NCBI GenBank assembly: GCA_045133795.1
Contig: JBGUUT010000004.1
Span: 1-38,871 of the forward strand
Direction of reading: 5' to 3'
From: RGIG8597 sp045133795
GTDB lineage: Bacteria; Spirochaetota; GWE2-31-10
DNA: 38,871 bases
In this document: in pieces, positions 9,001 through 17,532 of the stretch
Layout of the letters: each line of letters opens with the position of its first letter
Numbering within the stretch: position 1 is the first letter of the stretch
Program-made: the position numbers and the translations under genes
Notes under the pieces: generated by a model
Told to the model about the DNA's origin: nothing
The model's input: the letters and a program-made list of their open reading frames with translations, nothing else
Database searches by the model: none

Positions 9001-9912
9001 TGTTTTATTTGTTGCATTTGCAGGAGAAACACTTGCATTTAATGTGATTGTATCATTTTGTGAAATCTCAACACTTGTTTGATTTAAAGTAATTGCTTCT
9101 GGATAAACAACATTATTTTTCTCTGTCCACTTTGCATACAAAGTACAATTTGATGTTACCGAAAACGGAAATGAAACCGCTTGAGTCAACGCTATGTCTG
9201 AATACCAACCGCTGAAAACATAACCGGTTCTTGTTGTTACCGGACTTGTTCCTATTTTCTCGCCGGCATTTAAAGTCTGTGCATTTACGGAACTTCCGCT
9301 GTTTGTTTCAAATGTCACAGTTAACTCTTCTGTTGCCGAAATCCATTTTGCATACAAGGTTATATCTTTGCTAACTTTGTATAATGAACTTACTTTTGTT
9401 GTGAAAGTGTCGTCTAAATACCAACCTTCCAAAACGAAACCGTCTTTTGTTGAGTTAGGTAATGTTCCGATTTCCATGCCGGAAATAATTGTTTTAGACT
9501 CAACAACACTTCCGCCGTTTGTGTCAAAAATTACAGTTGCATTACTGAAATTCGATGTCAAAGTAACAAAAAGTTCTACTTTTTCCGTAAGAGAAATTGC
9601 TATTTCCCCCAAACCGCATACAGTATCTCCCTTTTTAGCTTTAACATACAACGATAAATTACCTTTTGAAACCGTAATATTAAACGAATCTCCGTTAGTT
9701 TTCGGAATAGATAAATATCTGTCATCCAAAGTTCCGGAAATATAGAAATCGCAGTCTTCATAATCAGCTGCATTAGTTATTTTTATTGTTACCGGAATAG
9801 ATGATGGTTTAGGATTATCGTCATACTTAGGCTCTGTTTCTCCGGGAGTACAGGCAAAAACTAATCCCAAAATCGAAAGTAAAAAAGTTACTACTTTTAA
9901 AATCTTTAACAT
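6082..9912 (-). CDS. Multidomain alpha-amylase lipoprotein (GH13)
   Basis: This 1276-residue surface or periplasmic starch-degrading enzyme begins with a lipobox ending LVFAC at Cys21. Next come two InlB B-type repeats (about 127-190 and 198-262, each ending LYAKW) and two Big_2 immunoglobulin-like domains (about 270-353 and 357-440, with the shared motif SSNESVATV). A chitobiase-C-like domain (about 445-532) and a CBM26-like starch-binding module (about 538-635, FWVWEPDG) follow. Another Ig-like region (about 640-730) precedes the GH13 barrel (738 to about 1180) and a short C-terminal beta domain. Barrel residues are present: DIVMNH (864-869), nucleophile Asp1013 in GFRCDTAKH, acid/base Glu1059 in TGEC, and Asp1121 in SSHD. 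The barrel resembles MalS-type periplasmic amylases. GAGGAG precedes the ATG. It is monocistronic. The exact bond specificity is unproven. Confidence 0.92.
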   Translation of the reverse strand: MLKILKVVTFLLSILGLVFACTPGETEPKYDDNPKPSSIPVTIKITNAADYEDCDFYISGTLDDRYLSIPKTNGDSFNITVSKGNLSLYVKAKKGDTVCGLGEIAISLTEKVELFVTLTSNFSNATVIFDTNGGSVVESKTIISGMEIGTLPNSTKDGFVLEGWYLDDTFTTKVSSLYKVSKDITLYAKWISATEELTVTFETNSGSSVNAQTLNAGEKIGTSPVTTRTGYVFSGWYSDIALTQAVSFPFSVTSNCTLYAKWTEKNNVVYPEAITLNQTSVEISQNDTITLNASVSPANATNKTITWTSSNESVATVAGGVITGVSKGSANIIATVTGKDGKSITATCLVTVSDSIIPVESVSIAKGNYTVEAGATLSAPLTVTVLPADATNKSVIWSSSNESVATVDQNGNVKGVAAGTVTITATSHNAKSDSVGVTVSGSKCAMPKLMVDTTIVENNGTCDATIKTSFSFERGNMLDIVHYTTDGSEPTTSSNTVSPFTISKAGTYTIKAFAVQGGTGASDIYTATVKVTDPIAGKTIVFVKADSAPKFWVWEPDGEKISEKMGFEWNNQDSMKTVEAGLMNDSTGWFMYDISSYASGKAISFILNQGGTVTTDKTGTFWYDGTNFYDTDPTTVTYSEPVITINPKDGYKVKTTGTISISIKDGNSPLISANATVGSKSFSLSDFESGSASVKVADLGVSNGATVNISVTASNSIGSSSESATVIVDDTVKIDKFTWDNALIYFVMTDRFYNGNSSNDTSYGRVKTDCKGKNIGTFHGGDIVGLTQKLDYLDDLGVNAIWITAPYEQIHGWVGGGSGDFAHYAYHGYYVLDYTGMDKNMGTVEEFRTFVNAAHEKGIRVVMDIVMNHTGYENLKDMEEYGYGALSGGSYSWLPSGGETFHDKPINKQGSGWDKFWGANWIRGDFSGYTIGSGDLQGCLTFLPDFKTDSTSSEPAPAILKTKWSKETSGFEDWIIPAAKDLRKDLGLAPAVYIEKWLAAWVEEFGIDGFRCDTAKHVDKYRWKELKEICKTALQTWRKSSRATGAAKDWDEDFWMTGECYTWYIGDGSYYNSGFDSMIDFTFNAGSGRTPGIDEWADRANKLNGSPDDGQNALAYVSSHDTSLYRAGDMKDLGTKFVLLPGQVQIFYGDETARPYGDGGSDSTQGTRSDFNWNAVDGDVNKHWKKVGKFRQGHPAVGGGKQTEIASNTYKRYYNGQAGEDTVVIYVGSSNSVTVSGAFDDGMQVRNAYTGETATVSGGKATFNTASNPVLVEVIE

Positions 9913-10030
9913 GAAATCTCCTCATTTTTTTCATCAGTGAATATCCCCTGTAAAATTGGAAACATTCGATATTTTTTCCAAATAAAAGCAGATTCCATGC
10001 CTTAATTCATTTTACTTAAACAAAGATAAA

Positions 10031-10061
10031 AAAACACACTTCACTTCTGAAAGTGTGTTTT
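10031..10061 (-). terminator. Intrinsic terminator of the ferritin gene
   Basis: Arms AAAACACACTT (10031-10041) and AAGTGTGTTTT (10051-10061) form an 11-bp stem. On the minus strand it is followed by a T-run. Confidence 0.85.
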
Positions 10062-10094
10062 AAATCAACTTATTTTGTTAAAAAATATCATTTG

Positions 10095-10640
10095 TTAAAG
10101 TATCAATGTCGGTACTGCATAATTTCTTGCAGCCAATTCATTATCAAATAAATAAAGTCCCTTGTTATCAGAAGTGAATAATTGTATTTTCTGAAGCAAA
10201 TTTCTAAAATTATTTTCTTCCTCGCTTTGTTCTTTTACAAACCAATCTAAAAACTGCATTGTTCTGTAATCTTTTAAATCTAGCGCAACAGTATAAATAT
10301 TATCGATTAATAAAGTTATGTGTTCTTCATGTTTCAATGCAGCTTTGAGTAATTCTTGTAATTTTTCAATATTTATCCCAAAACTGTTATTTATTTCCGG
10401 TATCATAACATCGGGAGCTTCTATCTGTGTCAATTTTACTTGAGCATTATTACAGTGCAAATATTGATAAATAAGCATTGCATGATCTAATTCCTCACGT
10501 GCTTGAATCTTATGCCAATTAGCAAATCCCAAAAGCCCCTGTGCCTCATAAACATTTGCAAAATCCAGATACAAATAAGCTGAATAAAATTCTTTATTAA
10601 CCTGCTCATTCATCAAAGTTATCAACTTCTTGTTTAACAT
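10095..10640 (-). CDS. ftnA: Non-haem ferritin
   Basis: An iron-storage protein of 181 residues that forms a 24-subunit shell and oxidises Fe(II) at a dinuclear centre. Ferroxidase residues Glu17, Glu50 and His53 fall at the same numbers as in E. coli FtnA, and there is a later HEEH-containing helix at about 104-107. The frame extends upstream to a TTG at 10652. However, GGAGGT at 10645-10650 lies inside that extension and correctly spaces the ATG at 10640, which is chosen here. In an anaerobe it would buffer iron and limit Fenton chemistry. It has its own terminator and stands alone between the amylase and HEAT-like genes. No Fur box was recognised. Confidence 0.92.
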   Translation of the reverse strand: MLNKKLITLMNEQVNKEFYSAYLYLDFANVYEAQGLLGFANWHKIQAREELDHAMLIYQYLHCNNAQVKLTQIEAPDVMIPEINNSFGINIEKLQELLKAALKHEEHITLLIDNIYTVALDLKDYRTMQFLDWFVKEQSEEENNFRNLLQKIQLFTSDNKGLYLFDNELAARNYAVPTLIL

Positions 10641-10793
10641 TACTACCTCCAATTTGTTATTCCGGAAAAAAATATAAGTAGCTTTTTATTCATATTCAAC
10701 TAATTTATTCTTTATTCAGATAATAAATAAAGATTATTACAAGGTTAATTTACGCTGTCTTTTTTAATCACAAGAATATATTGAGAAATAAAA

Positions 10794-10832
10794 AAAGACT
10801 TGCCTTTTGCTTTATACAAAATACAAGTCTTT
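10794..10832 (-). terminator. Intrinsic terminator of the HEAT-like gene
   Basis: Arms AAAGACTTG (10794-10802) and CAAGTCTTT (10824-10832) form a 9-bp stem just past the stop. On the minus strand it is followed by Ts. Confidence 0.85.
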
Positions 10833-10854
10833 CTGTTTATTTAAAAACTATTTC

Positions 10855-12084
10855 TTAAAGTTTTTCCAATGCATCTTTAGCTTCACGTATAACCGGTGCT
10901 CCGAACACATCAGATTTTCTAATCAATTCCAATGCAATTATAATATCTTCATTATCGCCGCCGATTTCTCCCAAAGCTCTGATAACCGCAATAAAAATCT
11001 TGTTCCCTTCTTTTGTACCGTAACCTGTTCCGAATCCTTGAATTCCTGCAGTATAGTAAATATTCAAGTTTTCTAACAATACTTTAGCTGCTTCCGGGCT
11101 TCCGATTTTTCGTAAAGCATCGATATTTGTCAATTTTACATTTGTATCTTCAGCAACGCCTCTCTTGTCTGAATTATCAACTTTCCACTTTTCTGCAATC
11201 AATTTTACTGCCAATGAATCTTTTGCCTGAATTTCACCTAAATAAAAAACAGCATCTTGTTCTACTTTTGGTTTAAACGCCATATTTTCAGGATTATTTT
11301 CTACTAACTGTCCTAAGCAATGATCCAAAACTGACAAGTATAATTTTTCTTTATCTTCTGTAGATGAAGAACTTTTGTGAGCATAAGCAAGCAATTCCCT
11401 TACAAGAGAAAAATCACTTTCAGCATTGATAAAAGTTGCTATTAACGGTGCGGGATTATCTGTAATTTCAGCAAGAATTTCACGTGCAATTTTTCGAATT
11501 CTTTCAGAATAATTCGGAACAGTAGCAAAGAATACATGTTCAAAAGATGTAGGGTCTTTAAATTCTTTCATTCCTAAAAGAATACCTTCTACAATCTCTT
11601 CTTTATAACCGATACTTCCGGAACCTTTTCTTACCATAGTATTCATTTCACGCAAATGTTCATTTAACCATGGTAAAACTTCATCTTTTGCTCCTGTTAA
11701 TGCCAAAACGTGAGCAATAGTTCCCATATATATCGGAGTTTTTACATATGAATACATTGCTTTCAATTTTTCTACCTTACCGCTGAGTTTCAACGTTCCG
11801 GCACACATTGCCGTATAATAAATCCACTCTTCATAATCTTTGAATGAATTCTTATCTTTCTCCACTCCGTAATTATACTGTTCATCAATTATGTTTGAAA
11901 TAATCTGAGCATAATCTTCTTTTATGTTTTTATACATTTCTTTCACCAGATTACGCTTTTCTTTCATCCTTATGGCTGCTTTGTACATTGTCTCATAATA
12001 CTTTGCAGATCTTTCTTTTGCTGATACATCAAAGCTAAACAATACAGCTATTGAAAGTATCAATGCGATTTTTCTAAATCTCAT
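10855..12084 (-). CDS. Secreted HEAT-repeat-like protein
   Basis: A 409-residue protein with a signal peptide (basic start, hydrophobic stretch 7-18, likely cleavage after Ala22, no lipobox), so probably periplasmic. The mature part is almost entirely alpha-helical. Paired helices carry leucines and repeated phrases such as DALRKIGSPEAAKVLLENL and IAVIRALGEIGG, typical of HEAT/armadillo scaffolds that bind other proteins. No enzyme motif was seen. The ATG is preceded by GAGGTG. It is transcribed alone and ends in its own terminator. Similar secreted HEAT proteins are common in treponemes, but their partners are not known to me. Confidence 0.75.
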   Translation of the reverse strand: MRFRKIALILSIAVLFSFDVSAKERSAKYYETMYKAAIRMKEKRNLVKEMYKNIKEDYAQIISNIIDEQYNYGVEKDKNSFKDYEEWIYYTAMCAGTLKLSGKVEKLKAMYSYVKTPIYMGTIAHVLALTGAKDEVLPWLNEHLREMNTMVRKGSGSIGYKEEIVEGILLGMKEFKDPTSFEHVFFATVPNYSERIRKIAREILAEITDNPAPLIATFINAESDFSLVRELLAYAHKSSSSTEDKEKLYLSVLDHCLGQLVENNPENMAFKPKVEQDAVFYLGEIQAKDSLAVKLIAEKWKVDNSDKRGVAEDTNVKLTNIDALRKIGSPEAAKVLLENLNIYYTAGIQGFGTGYGTKEGNKIFIAVIRALGEIGGDNEDIIIALELIRKSDVFGAPVIREAKDALEKL

Positions 12085-12187
12085 CTTTAAACACCTCTCT
12101 TATTTCAATTAACTATGACAATAACACATTTTTATAAATAAACAACAGAAAACCAGAATAATGATTTTTATAACATTCTTCTTTTAC

Positions 12188-12215
12188 TTGACCTGAAGTC
12201 ATAAAAGTTTAAAAT
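12188..12215 (+). promoter_or_regulatory. Candidate promoter of the rpiB-fumarase operon
   Basis: TTGACC (12188-12193) is followed after 16 bp by TAAAAT (12210-12215), about 38 bp before the rpiB start. Confidence 0.55.
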
Positions 12216-12252
12216 ACAGCAAAAAATTCATATATTCTCAGGAGTTTATATC

Positions 12253-12693
12253 ATGATTTATATCGGTTGCGATCACGGTGGTTTCGCATTAAAACAAGAA
12301 ATTTTTAAATATATAAAGGAAGATTTAGCGTTAGAAATCGAAGATTTAGGTTGTCACGACACATCTTCCGTTGACTACCCGGATTATGCCGAAAAAGTTT
12401 GTAATAAAGTAGTTTCCGAAAATGCACAAGGTATTTTAATTTGCGGAACAGGAATCGGGATTTCAATTGCCGCAAATAAAATCAACGGCATTCGCTGTGC
12501 ATTATGCAGCGAACCTTTTTCTGCCGAAATGACACGAAAACACAACAACGCAAACGTCCTTGCCATGGGCGGAAGAACTACCGGCCCGGAATTAGCAAAA
12601 TCTATAGTAAAAGCGTTCCTTTCAACAGACTTTGAAGGTGGCAGACACCAAAACAGATTGGATAAAATCTCTGCTTTAGAAAACGCAAAATAA
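12253..12693 (+). CDS. rpiB: Ribose-5-phosphate isomerase B
   Basis: A cytosolic enzyme of the pentose phosphate pathway that interconverts ribose 5-phosphate and ribulose 5-phosphate. The 146-residue length and the RpiB/LacAB motifs are typical: CDHGG with His8, the catalytic Cys64 in ICGTGIGI, His97 in RKHNNA and NVLAMGGR. AGGAG lies 9 nt upstream of the ATG. The fumarase alpha gene starts 11 nt after its stop, so the three genes at 12253-14086 form one operon. The link between a pentose phosphate enzyme and fumarase is not obvious. A related possibility is allose-6-phosphate isomerase, but no allose genes are nearby. Confidence 0.93.
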   Translation: MIYIGCDHGGFALKQEIFKYIKEDLALEIEDLGCHDTSSVDYPDYAEKVCNKVVSENAQGILICGTGIGISIAANKINGIRCALCSEPFSAEMTRKHNNANVLAMGGRTTGPELAKSIVKAFLSTDFEGGRHQNRLDKISALENAK

Positions 12694-12704
12694 TAGGAGA
12701 CATC

Positions 12705-13547
12705 ATGCGGGAAATTAATGCATTTGAGATTACTTCTGCCGTAAAACAACTTTTTATCAAAGCAAACTATTGTTTGCCTGATGATATAAAAAATGCTTTG
12801 TTACATGCAAAACAAAACGAAACCTCGGATTCTGCCAAACAGGTTTTGGATATTTTGCTGAAAAATGCAGAAATCGCAGCACAAAATGATTTCCCGCTTT
12901 GTCAAGACACGGGAATGGCGTTTGTCTTTGTCGAAATCGGTCAAGACGTCCATATTTGCGGCGGCTTATTAACAGATGCCGTAAATGCCGGCGTTGAACA
13001 AGCTTATGATGAAGGTTTTTTAAGAAAATCTGTAGTAGAAGACCCTTTGCGACGTAAAAATACAGGCAACAATCTGCCGGCTGTTATTTTTACGGATATA
13101 GTTGCCGGTGATAAAATAAAACTAACCGTTATGCCGAAAGGCTTCGGTGCAGAAAATCAATCTCGTTTAAAAATGATGATTCCGTCAACTACTCCGGATG
13201 AAATTGTAGATTTCATAGCCGATGAAATCATAGCTTCCGGCAGTCGAGGGTGTCCGCCGGCAATAGTCGGCATAGGAATCGGCGGGTCTTTCGATACTGT
13301 AGCCCATATGGCAAAAAAAGCTTTACTTTTACCGGTAAACGAACACAATGAAGATGTTTTTTATGCCGATATGGAAAAAAAGATTTTGGAAAAAGTCAAC
13401 AACAGCGGCATTGGTCCGATGGGAGTCGGCGGGAAAACAACAGTTCTTTCCGTACGAATCTTATCCGCACCGACACACATTGCCGGCTTACCGGTTGCAT
13501 ATAATTATTGCTGTCATTCTACACGTCATGCAAATATTGTGCTTTAA
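12705..13547 (+). CDS. fumA: Class I fumarate hydratase, alpha subunit
   Basis: The 280-residue N-terminal half of an oxygen-sensitive [4Fe-4S] fumarase that interconverts fumarate and malate. Three conserved cysteines for the cluster are visible: Cys66 in PLCQDTG, Cys183 in SRGCPPA, and Cys269/Cys270 in NYCCHSTRH. The family also includes the L(+)-tartrate dehydratase alpha subunit (TtdA), and sequence motifs alone do not fully separate them. No tartrate transporter or regulator is close, so fumarase is preferred. GGAGA precedes the ATG. The beta subunit follows 17 nt after the stop. Confidence 0.9.
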   Translation: MREINAFEITSAVKQLFIKANYCLPDDIKNALLHAKQNETSDSAKQVLDILLKNAEIAAQNDFPLCQDTGMAFVFVEIGQDVHICGGLLTDAVNAGVEQAYDEGFLRKSVVEDPLRRKNTGNNLPAVIFTDIVAGDKIKLTVMPKGFGAENQSRLKMMIPSTTPDEIVDFIADEIIASGSRGCPPAIVGIGIGGSFDTVAHMAKKALLLPVNEHNEDVFYADMEKKILEKVNNSGIGPMGVGGKTTVLSVRILSAPTHIAGLPVAYNYCCHSTRHANIVL

Positions 13548-13564
13548 TAATTTTGGAGAACATT

Positions 13565-14086
13565 GTGATTAAAATAAACTTAGATACAGATGCTGCAATA
13601 TTGCGTGAACAAAAAGCCGGTACAAGCCTACTTTTAAGCGGGACAATCTATTCGGCAAGAGATGCAGCACATAAACGAATATTAAATCTTTTAGAAGAAA
13701 AAAAAGATTTGCCTATTACATTAAAAGATAAAGTAATTTATTACATGGGACCGACACCGACCAAACCCGGCAAAGCTGTCGGCAGTTGCGGTCCGACATC
13801 AAGCTACAGAATGGATGTTTTTCTAGAAATGACATTGCAAAACGGTGTTGCTGCTACAATCGGTAAAGGAACAAGAGAGGCAAATGTCACTAAACTTGCA
13901 ACAAAATATCACGCTCCTTATCTTTTAGCTGTCGGCGGTGCCGGTGCATATTTGGCACAATGTGTAACATCTTCAAAAATCGTAGCTTTTGATGACTTAG
14001 GTGCAGAAGCTATACGTGAACTTACCATAAAAGATTTTCCGGTTATCGTCGGAATCGATAAAGACGGAGAAGTTGCATTTTTTTAA
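13565..14086 (+). CDS. fumB: Class I fumarate hydratase, beta subunit
   Basis: The C-terminal half of the split class I fumarase, 173 residues, which supplies the substrate-binding swivelling domain. The characteristic stretch GPTPTKPGKAVGSCGPTS is at about 62-79, followed by IGKG and the GGAGAYLA segment. The frame is open further upstream. GGAG at 13555-13558 and homology both point to the GTG at 13565, just after the alpha stop. Together the subunits probably serve a branched, partial citric acid pathway rather than a full cycle, as is usual in fermentative spirochaetes (inference). The alternative is TtdB of tartrate dehydratase. The operon ends at the strong terminator that follows. Confidence 0.9.
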   Translation: MIKINLDTDAAILREQKAGTSLLLSGTIYSARDAAHKRILNLLEEKKDLPITLKDKVIYYMGPTPTKPGKAVGSCGPTSSYRMDVFLEMTLQNGVAATIGKGTREANVTKLATKYHAPYLLAVGGAGAYLAQCVTSSKIVAFDDLGAEAIRELTIKDFPVIVGIDKDGEVAFF

Positions 14087-14095
14087 AAAGAAACA

Positions 14096-14137
14096 AAAAC
14101 TTTCCGGCAAATAAAATATTTATCTGCGGAAAGTTTT
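14096..14137. terminator. Terminator between convergent fumarase and glycosyltransferase
   Basis: Arms AAAACTTTCCG (14096-14106) and CGGAAAGTTTT (14127-14137) form an 11-bp stem. It is followed by Ts on the plus strand and by a weaker T-rich run on the minus strand, so it may serve both convergent operons. Confidence 0.85.
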
Positions 14138-14154
14138 TTTATTAACAACTCCCT

Positions 14155-15435
14155 CTAAGAATTTCTTTTTAATATTTTCTTAATAAGAACTTTCAACCAA
14201 CTTACGCAATATGCAACAGATTGGAATTTTACATGTAAAATCTGTTTTATTTTATAATTAATAATTTTCAACCATTTAAAATCATCAAAAAAATAATTAG
14301 TAGGAACTTTTATTTCAGTAGGAACGTTATTACAAATATTCGCAATAACATCTTTCCATCGAACAATTATTTTATTCGGTAAAAAGTCTACAAATCCGGA
14401 TGAAATACCATTTTTTCCATATTCAGAATTTTTCTTATCATCAATAAGTAAGCGTACAATCGCCTTTTGGAGTTGAGCGTTACTTTTTATCAAAATGCCA
14501 TCAACATTATTTCTTATTGTATCTAATAAACCGTAACCTTTATAAGTTACAACCGGTATTCCATATGTTTTATATTCAACTGCCGACAAACAGAAAGTTT
14601 CACTTATTCCGGTTGGATTTGCTACCCCAACCTTTGTCTTTTCGATAAGATTATTTTTTTCATTTCCTAAACTACCGAAAAATTTAACAGAATCCAGAAG
14701 TTCTCCGTTATTGTCACTTAAATATTTAAGAATCTTTTTTTCATATTTTGATTCTGCAATTCCATACTTCCCCAATACAGCATTCTTGTTATAAAGTCTA
14801 CCGTTACCTATAACCTGCAATTTAGCCTCTGGGACTTTTTTTAATATATTTTTCCAGACCTTCGCCAATTTATGAAACCCTTTTGCAGGAATTAATGCCC
14901 CTACATAAGTAACAATCGGCTTTTTATTTTTCGAAGGTATATACTCACGTTTTTCATAGCTGAGCATATTATAAATATAATCTGATTTTTTTATTAATTC
15001 GTCATCAATGTAACAGTCATAATGTTGCTTCCCAACAAAAATAACACGCTTAACCATTTCGCAATCACGCAATAATTTTATAACATCGTATGATATATAA
15101 TTATGTACCCATGCTATAGATTTCAATTTTAAATATTGTATTTCTTTATAAAAATCAGACTTTCTTTTCTTAGGAATAAAAATAAAAACATCAATTTCAT
15201 CTTCTGTTGCTTTTTTTATTGCTTCAATATCCGATTGTACAGATACAAGATTTACATTGTTAATATTACATCCGACACAATACAGCTTGCAATTATATTC
15301 ATTCTCTTGAGATAAATAATAAAATAACTGTAACAGTAAATATTCACTTCCTCCTACTCCCGGATTACCTTTTTCTATAATCCTAATATCATCAATATCA
15401 ATCTGACACTCAAGTAAAATCCCGATTTTCCTCAT
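14155..15435 (-). CDS. Glycosyltransferase, GT4-like
   Basis: A 426-residue protein with a GT-B layout. The N-terminal half has the GVGGSEY substrate loop. The C-terminal half has TYVGALIPAKGFHKLA, typical of GT4 enzymes, and a nucleotide-sugar region around GISETFCLSAVEYKTYGIPVVTY, where a Glu-x7-Glu-like pair sits. A basic, partly amphipathic C-terminus (about 390-426) may touch the membrane. It most likely adds a sugar to a surface glycan or lipid; donor and acceptor are unknown. Its start lies 10 nt after the stop of the metal ATPase, and its ribosome binding site (TAAGGAGA) overlaps that stop codon, so it is translated from the metal operon. It appears richer in Asn, Ile, Lys and Tyr than its neighbours, which hints at separate acquisition. 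Confidence 0.8.
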   Translation of the reverse strand: MRKIGILLECQIDIDDIRIIEKGNPGVGGSEYLLLQLFYYLSQENEYNCKLYCVGCNINNVNLVSVQSDIEAIKKATEDEIDVFIFIPKKRKSDFYKEIQYLKLKSIAWVHNYISYDVIKLLRDCEMVKRVIFVGKQHYDCYIDDELIKKSDYIYNMLSYEKREYIPSKNKKPIVTYVGALIPAKGFHKLAKVWKNILKKVPEAKLQVIGNGRLYNKNAVLGKYGIAESKYEKKILKYLSDNNGELLDSVKFFGSLGNEKNNLIEKTKVGVANPTGISETFCLSAVEYKTYGIPVVTYKGYGLLDTIRNNVDGILIKSNAQLQKAIVRLLIDDKKNSEYGKNGISSGFVDFLPNKIIVRWKDVIANICNNVPTEIKVPTNYFFDDFKWLKIINYKIKQILHVKFQSVAYCVSWLKVLIKKILKRNS

Positions 15436-15445
15436 TTTTATCTCC

Positions 15446-17518
15446 TTACCCTCTCAATGTTCGCATTGCATTCAATATTGCAATCACCGAAACGCCCACA
15501 TCTGCAAACACCGCCAACCACATTCCGGCAAGACCGAATGCTCCGAGAATTAAAATTAACATTTTTATTCCCAATGCTAAAACTATATTTTCCCGCACAA
15601 TCACCATAGTTTTGCGTGCAATCTTTACGGCTGTTGCAAGTCGTGAAAGTTTATCTTCCATCAACACTATGTCGGCGGCTTCTATTGCTGCATCGCTTCC
15701 GAGTCCTCCCATAGCTACAGCAACATCCGCACGTGCCAAAACAGGAGCATCATTTATTCCGTCGCCGACAAACATCAACGGACCATCGCCTTCAACTTCC
15801 AGGCGTTCTATACATTCTACTTTATGCTCCGGAAGTAATTGAGTAAAAGCTTCGTCTATTTTCAACAATTCGGCTACAGCTTCACCAGCTTCACGTCTGT
15901 CTCCGGTAAGCATTACGGTTTTCTTTATTCCCATTCTCTTCAGTGTGTTCACGGCAAAAGCAGCCTCATCTCTGACTTCATCTGATATTAAAATGTAACC
16001 GGCATATTTCCCGTCAATTGCAAGATGTACTTCCGTTCCTACATGAGATACGCTGTCACAAATTACGCCGATTTGTTCCATAAGACGTTTATTCCCGGCA
16101 TAAACATCTTTTCTGTCTACAACTGCATGTACTCCGTGACCGGCAAATTCTTCCGATTTTGAAATTCTTGTTTCATCAATCATTTTTCCGTACTTATTTT
16201 TAATTGATTGTGAAATAGGATGATTACTAAACCATTGTGCAGCTGCCGCAATTTCTAATAATTCATCTTCCGGTAAATCTTTTGATTTTATATGTGAAAT
16301 GACAAATTGTCCTTTTGTCAATGTTCCGGTTTTATCAAAAACTACTGTTTTGCATTGTGATAATTTCTCCAGATACTCTGCCCCTTTTACCAAAATGCCC
16401 TTTTTTGAAGCTCCGCCGATACCGCCGAAAAATGACAACGGAACAGAAATAACCAATGCACACGGACAAGAAATTATCAAAAATACAAGAGCTCTGTGCA
16501 ACCATTCCTGCCAGTTTCCAAATAACAATGACGGTAAAACTGCAAGACATACTGCTGCCAAAACAACGAACGGCGTGTAATAACGAGCAAAACGAGTGAT
16601 AAACTTTTCACTCTTCGCCTTATTGGCTGCTGATTTCTCAACCAAATCAAGTATTCGGGCAACAGAAGATTCATTAAATAATTTAGTAGTACGAACTTTT
16701 AATAATCCGCTGATATTTACACAACCGCCGATGACTTCACCGCCTTCTTCAACATCAACAGGGAGAGATTCTCCCGTGAGTGCGGCAGTATTTACCGATG
16801 ATTTCCCGGAAATAATTACGCCGTCAAGTGCGATACGCTCACCGGGACGAATCACAATTTCTTCTCCGACCGTAACATCTTCTGGATTTACCGTCACAAT
16901 CTGGCCGTCATGACAAACGTTTGCTTTGTCCGGTCTGATATTCATTAAATCAGCGATAGACTTTCTGCTTTTATCGACAGCGGCTTCTTGGAATGCCTCG
17001 CCGATTTGATAAAAAAGCATTACTGCGATTGCTTCGGGATATTCTCCTATAAAAAGAGCACCGACAGTCGCAATTGTCATTAAAAAGTTTTCATCAAAAA
17101 CTTGTCCTCGAAAAATATTTCGAACTGCTCGCCACAAAACATCATAACCGATTACAAAATAAGCCGCCAAAGCTACGATTAATTTTAATGTTTCATTATC
17201 GACAATAAAGCAAAATGCTCCCAACGCAATAGTAATTGCAATTCTGATAAAGAAAAGCTTATTTAAATCATTATGATGACAATGATGATGATCTGCTTCC
17301 GTCATTACGATTTCACAATCCGGTTCTATCTTGTGACAAGTCTTTATAACTTTATGCATAAGTTTTTCCCAATTTTCAGTCGTAGCTTCAACGGAAAGTT
17401 TCTTTGTTAAAAAATCAATTTGAGCATTATCTATTTCCGGAAGCTTGTTTATTGCCGCTGCAACTTTTCCCGCACAAACGGCACAATCTAGATTTTTAAT
17501 TTCATAAGTTTTTTTCAT
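15446..17518 (-). CDS. cadA: Zn/Cd/Pb-exporting P1B-type ATPase
   Basis: A heavy-metal pump of 690 residues in the cytoplasmic membrane that exports divalent soft metals using ATP. It has one N-terminal metal-binding HMA domain with CAVC (12-15) and a His-rich stretch EADHHHCHHND (about 75-84) before the first membrane helix. Also present are the TGES actuator loop (248-251), the membrane metal site SCPC (350-353), the phosphorylated DKTGT (Asp395), the HP motif in SNHPIS, and the GDGINDAP hinge. The CPC motif in an SCPCALVIS context is that of the ZntA/CadA class rather than copper pumps. The CadC-type repressor upstream supports this. GGAGGAG precedes the ATG. The upstream ICMT-like gene ends 14 nt earlier. 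Confidence 0.93.
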   Translation of the reverse strand: MKKTYEIKNLDCAVCAGKVAAAINKLPEIDNAQIDFLTKKLSVEATTENWEKLMHKVIKTCHKIEPDCEIVMTEADHHHCHHNDLNKLFFIRIAITIALGAFCFIVDNETLKLIVALAAYFVIGYDVLWRAVRNIFRGQVFDENFLMTIATVGALFIGEYPEAIAVMLFYQIGEAFQEAAVDKSRKSIADLMNIRPDKANVCHDGQIVTVNPEDVTVGEEIVIRPGERIALDGVIISGKSSVNTAALTGESLPVDVEEGGEVIGGCVNISGLLKVRTTKLFNESSVARILDLVEKSAANKAKSEKFITRFARYYTPFVVLAAVCLAVLPSLLFGNWQEWLHRALVFLIISCPCALVISVPLSFFGGIGGASKKGILVKGAEYLEKLSQCKTVVFDKTGTLTKGQFVISHIKSKDLPEDELLEIAAAAQWFSNHPISQSIKNKYGKMIDETRISKSEEFAGHGVHAVVDRKDVYAGNKRLMEQIGVICDSVSHVGTEVHLAIDGKYAGYILISDEVRDEAAFAVNTLKRMGIKKTVMLTGDRREAGEAVAELLKIDEAFTQLLPEHKVECIERLEVEGDGPLMFVGDGINDAPVLARADVAVAMGGLGSDAAIEAADIVLMEDKLSRLATAVKIARKTMVIVRENIVLALGIKMLILILGAFGLAGMWLAVFADVGVSVIAILNAMRTLRG

Positions 17519-17532
17519 AGTCTCCTCCGTTT

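Noticed and set aside
13508..13564. Longer N-terminus for the fumarase beta subunit
   Set aside because: It overlaps the end of the alpha subunit gene and lies upstream of the GGAG that fits the GTG at 13565.
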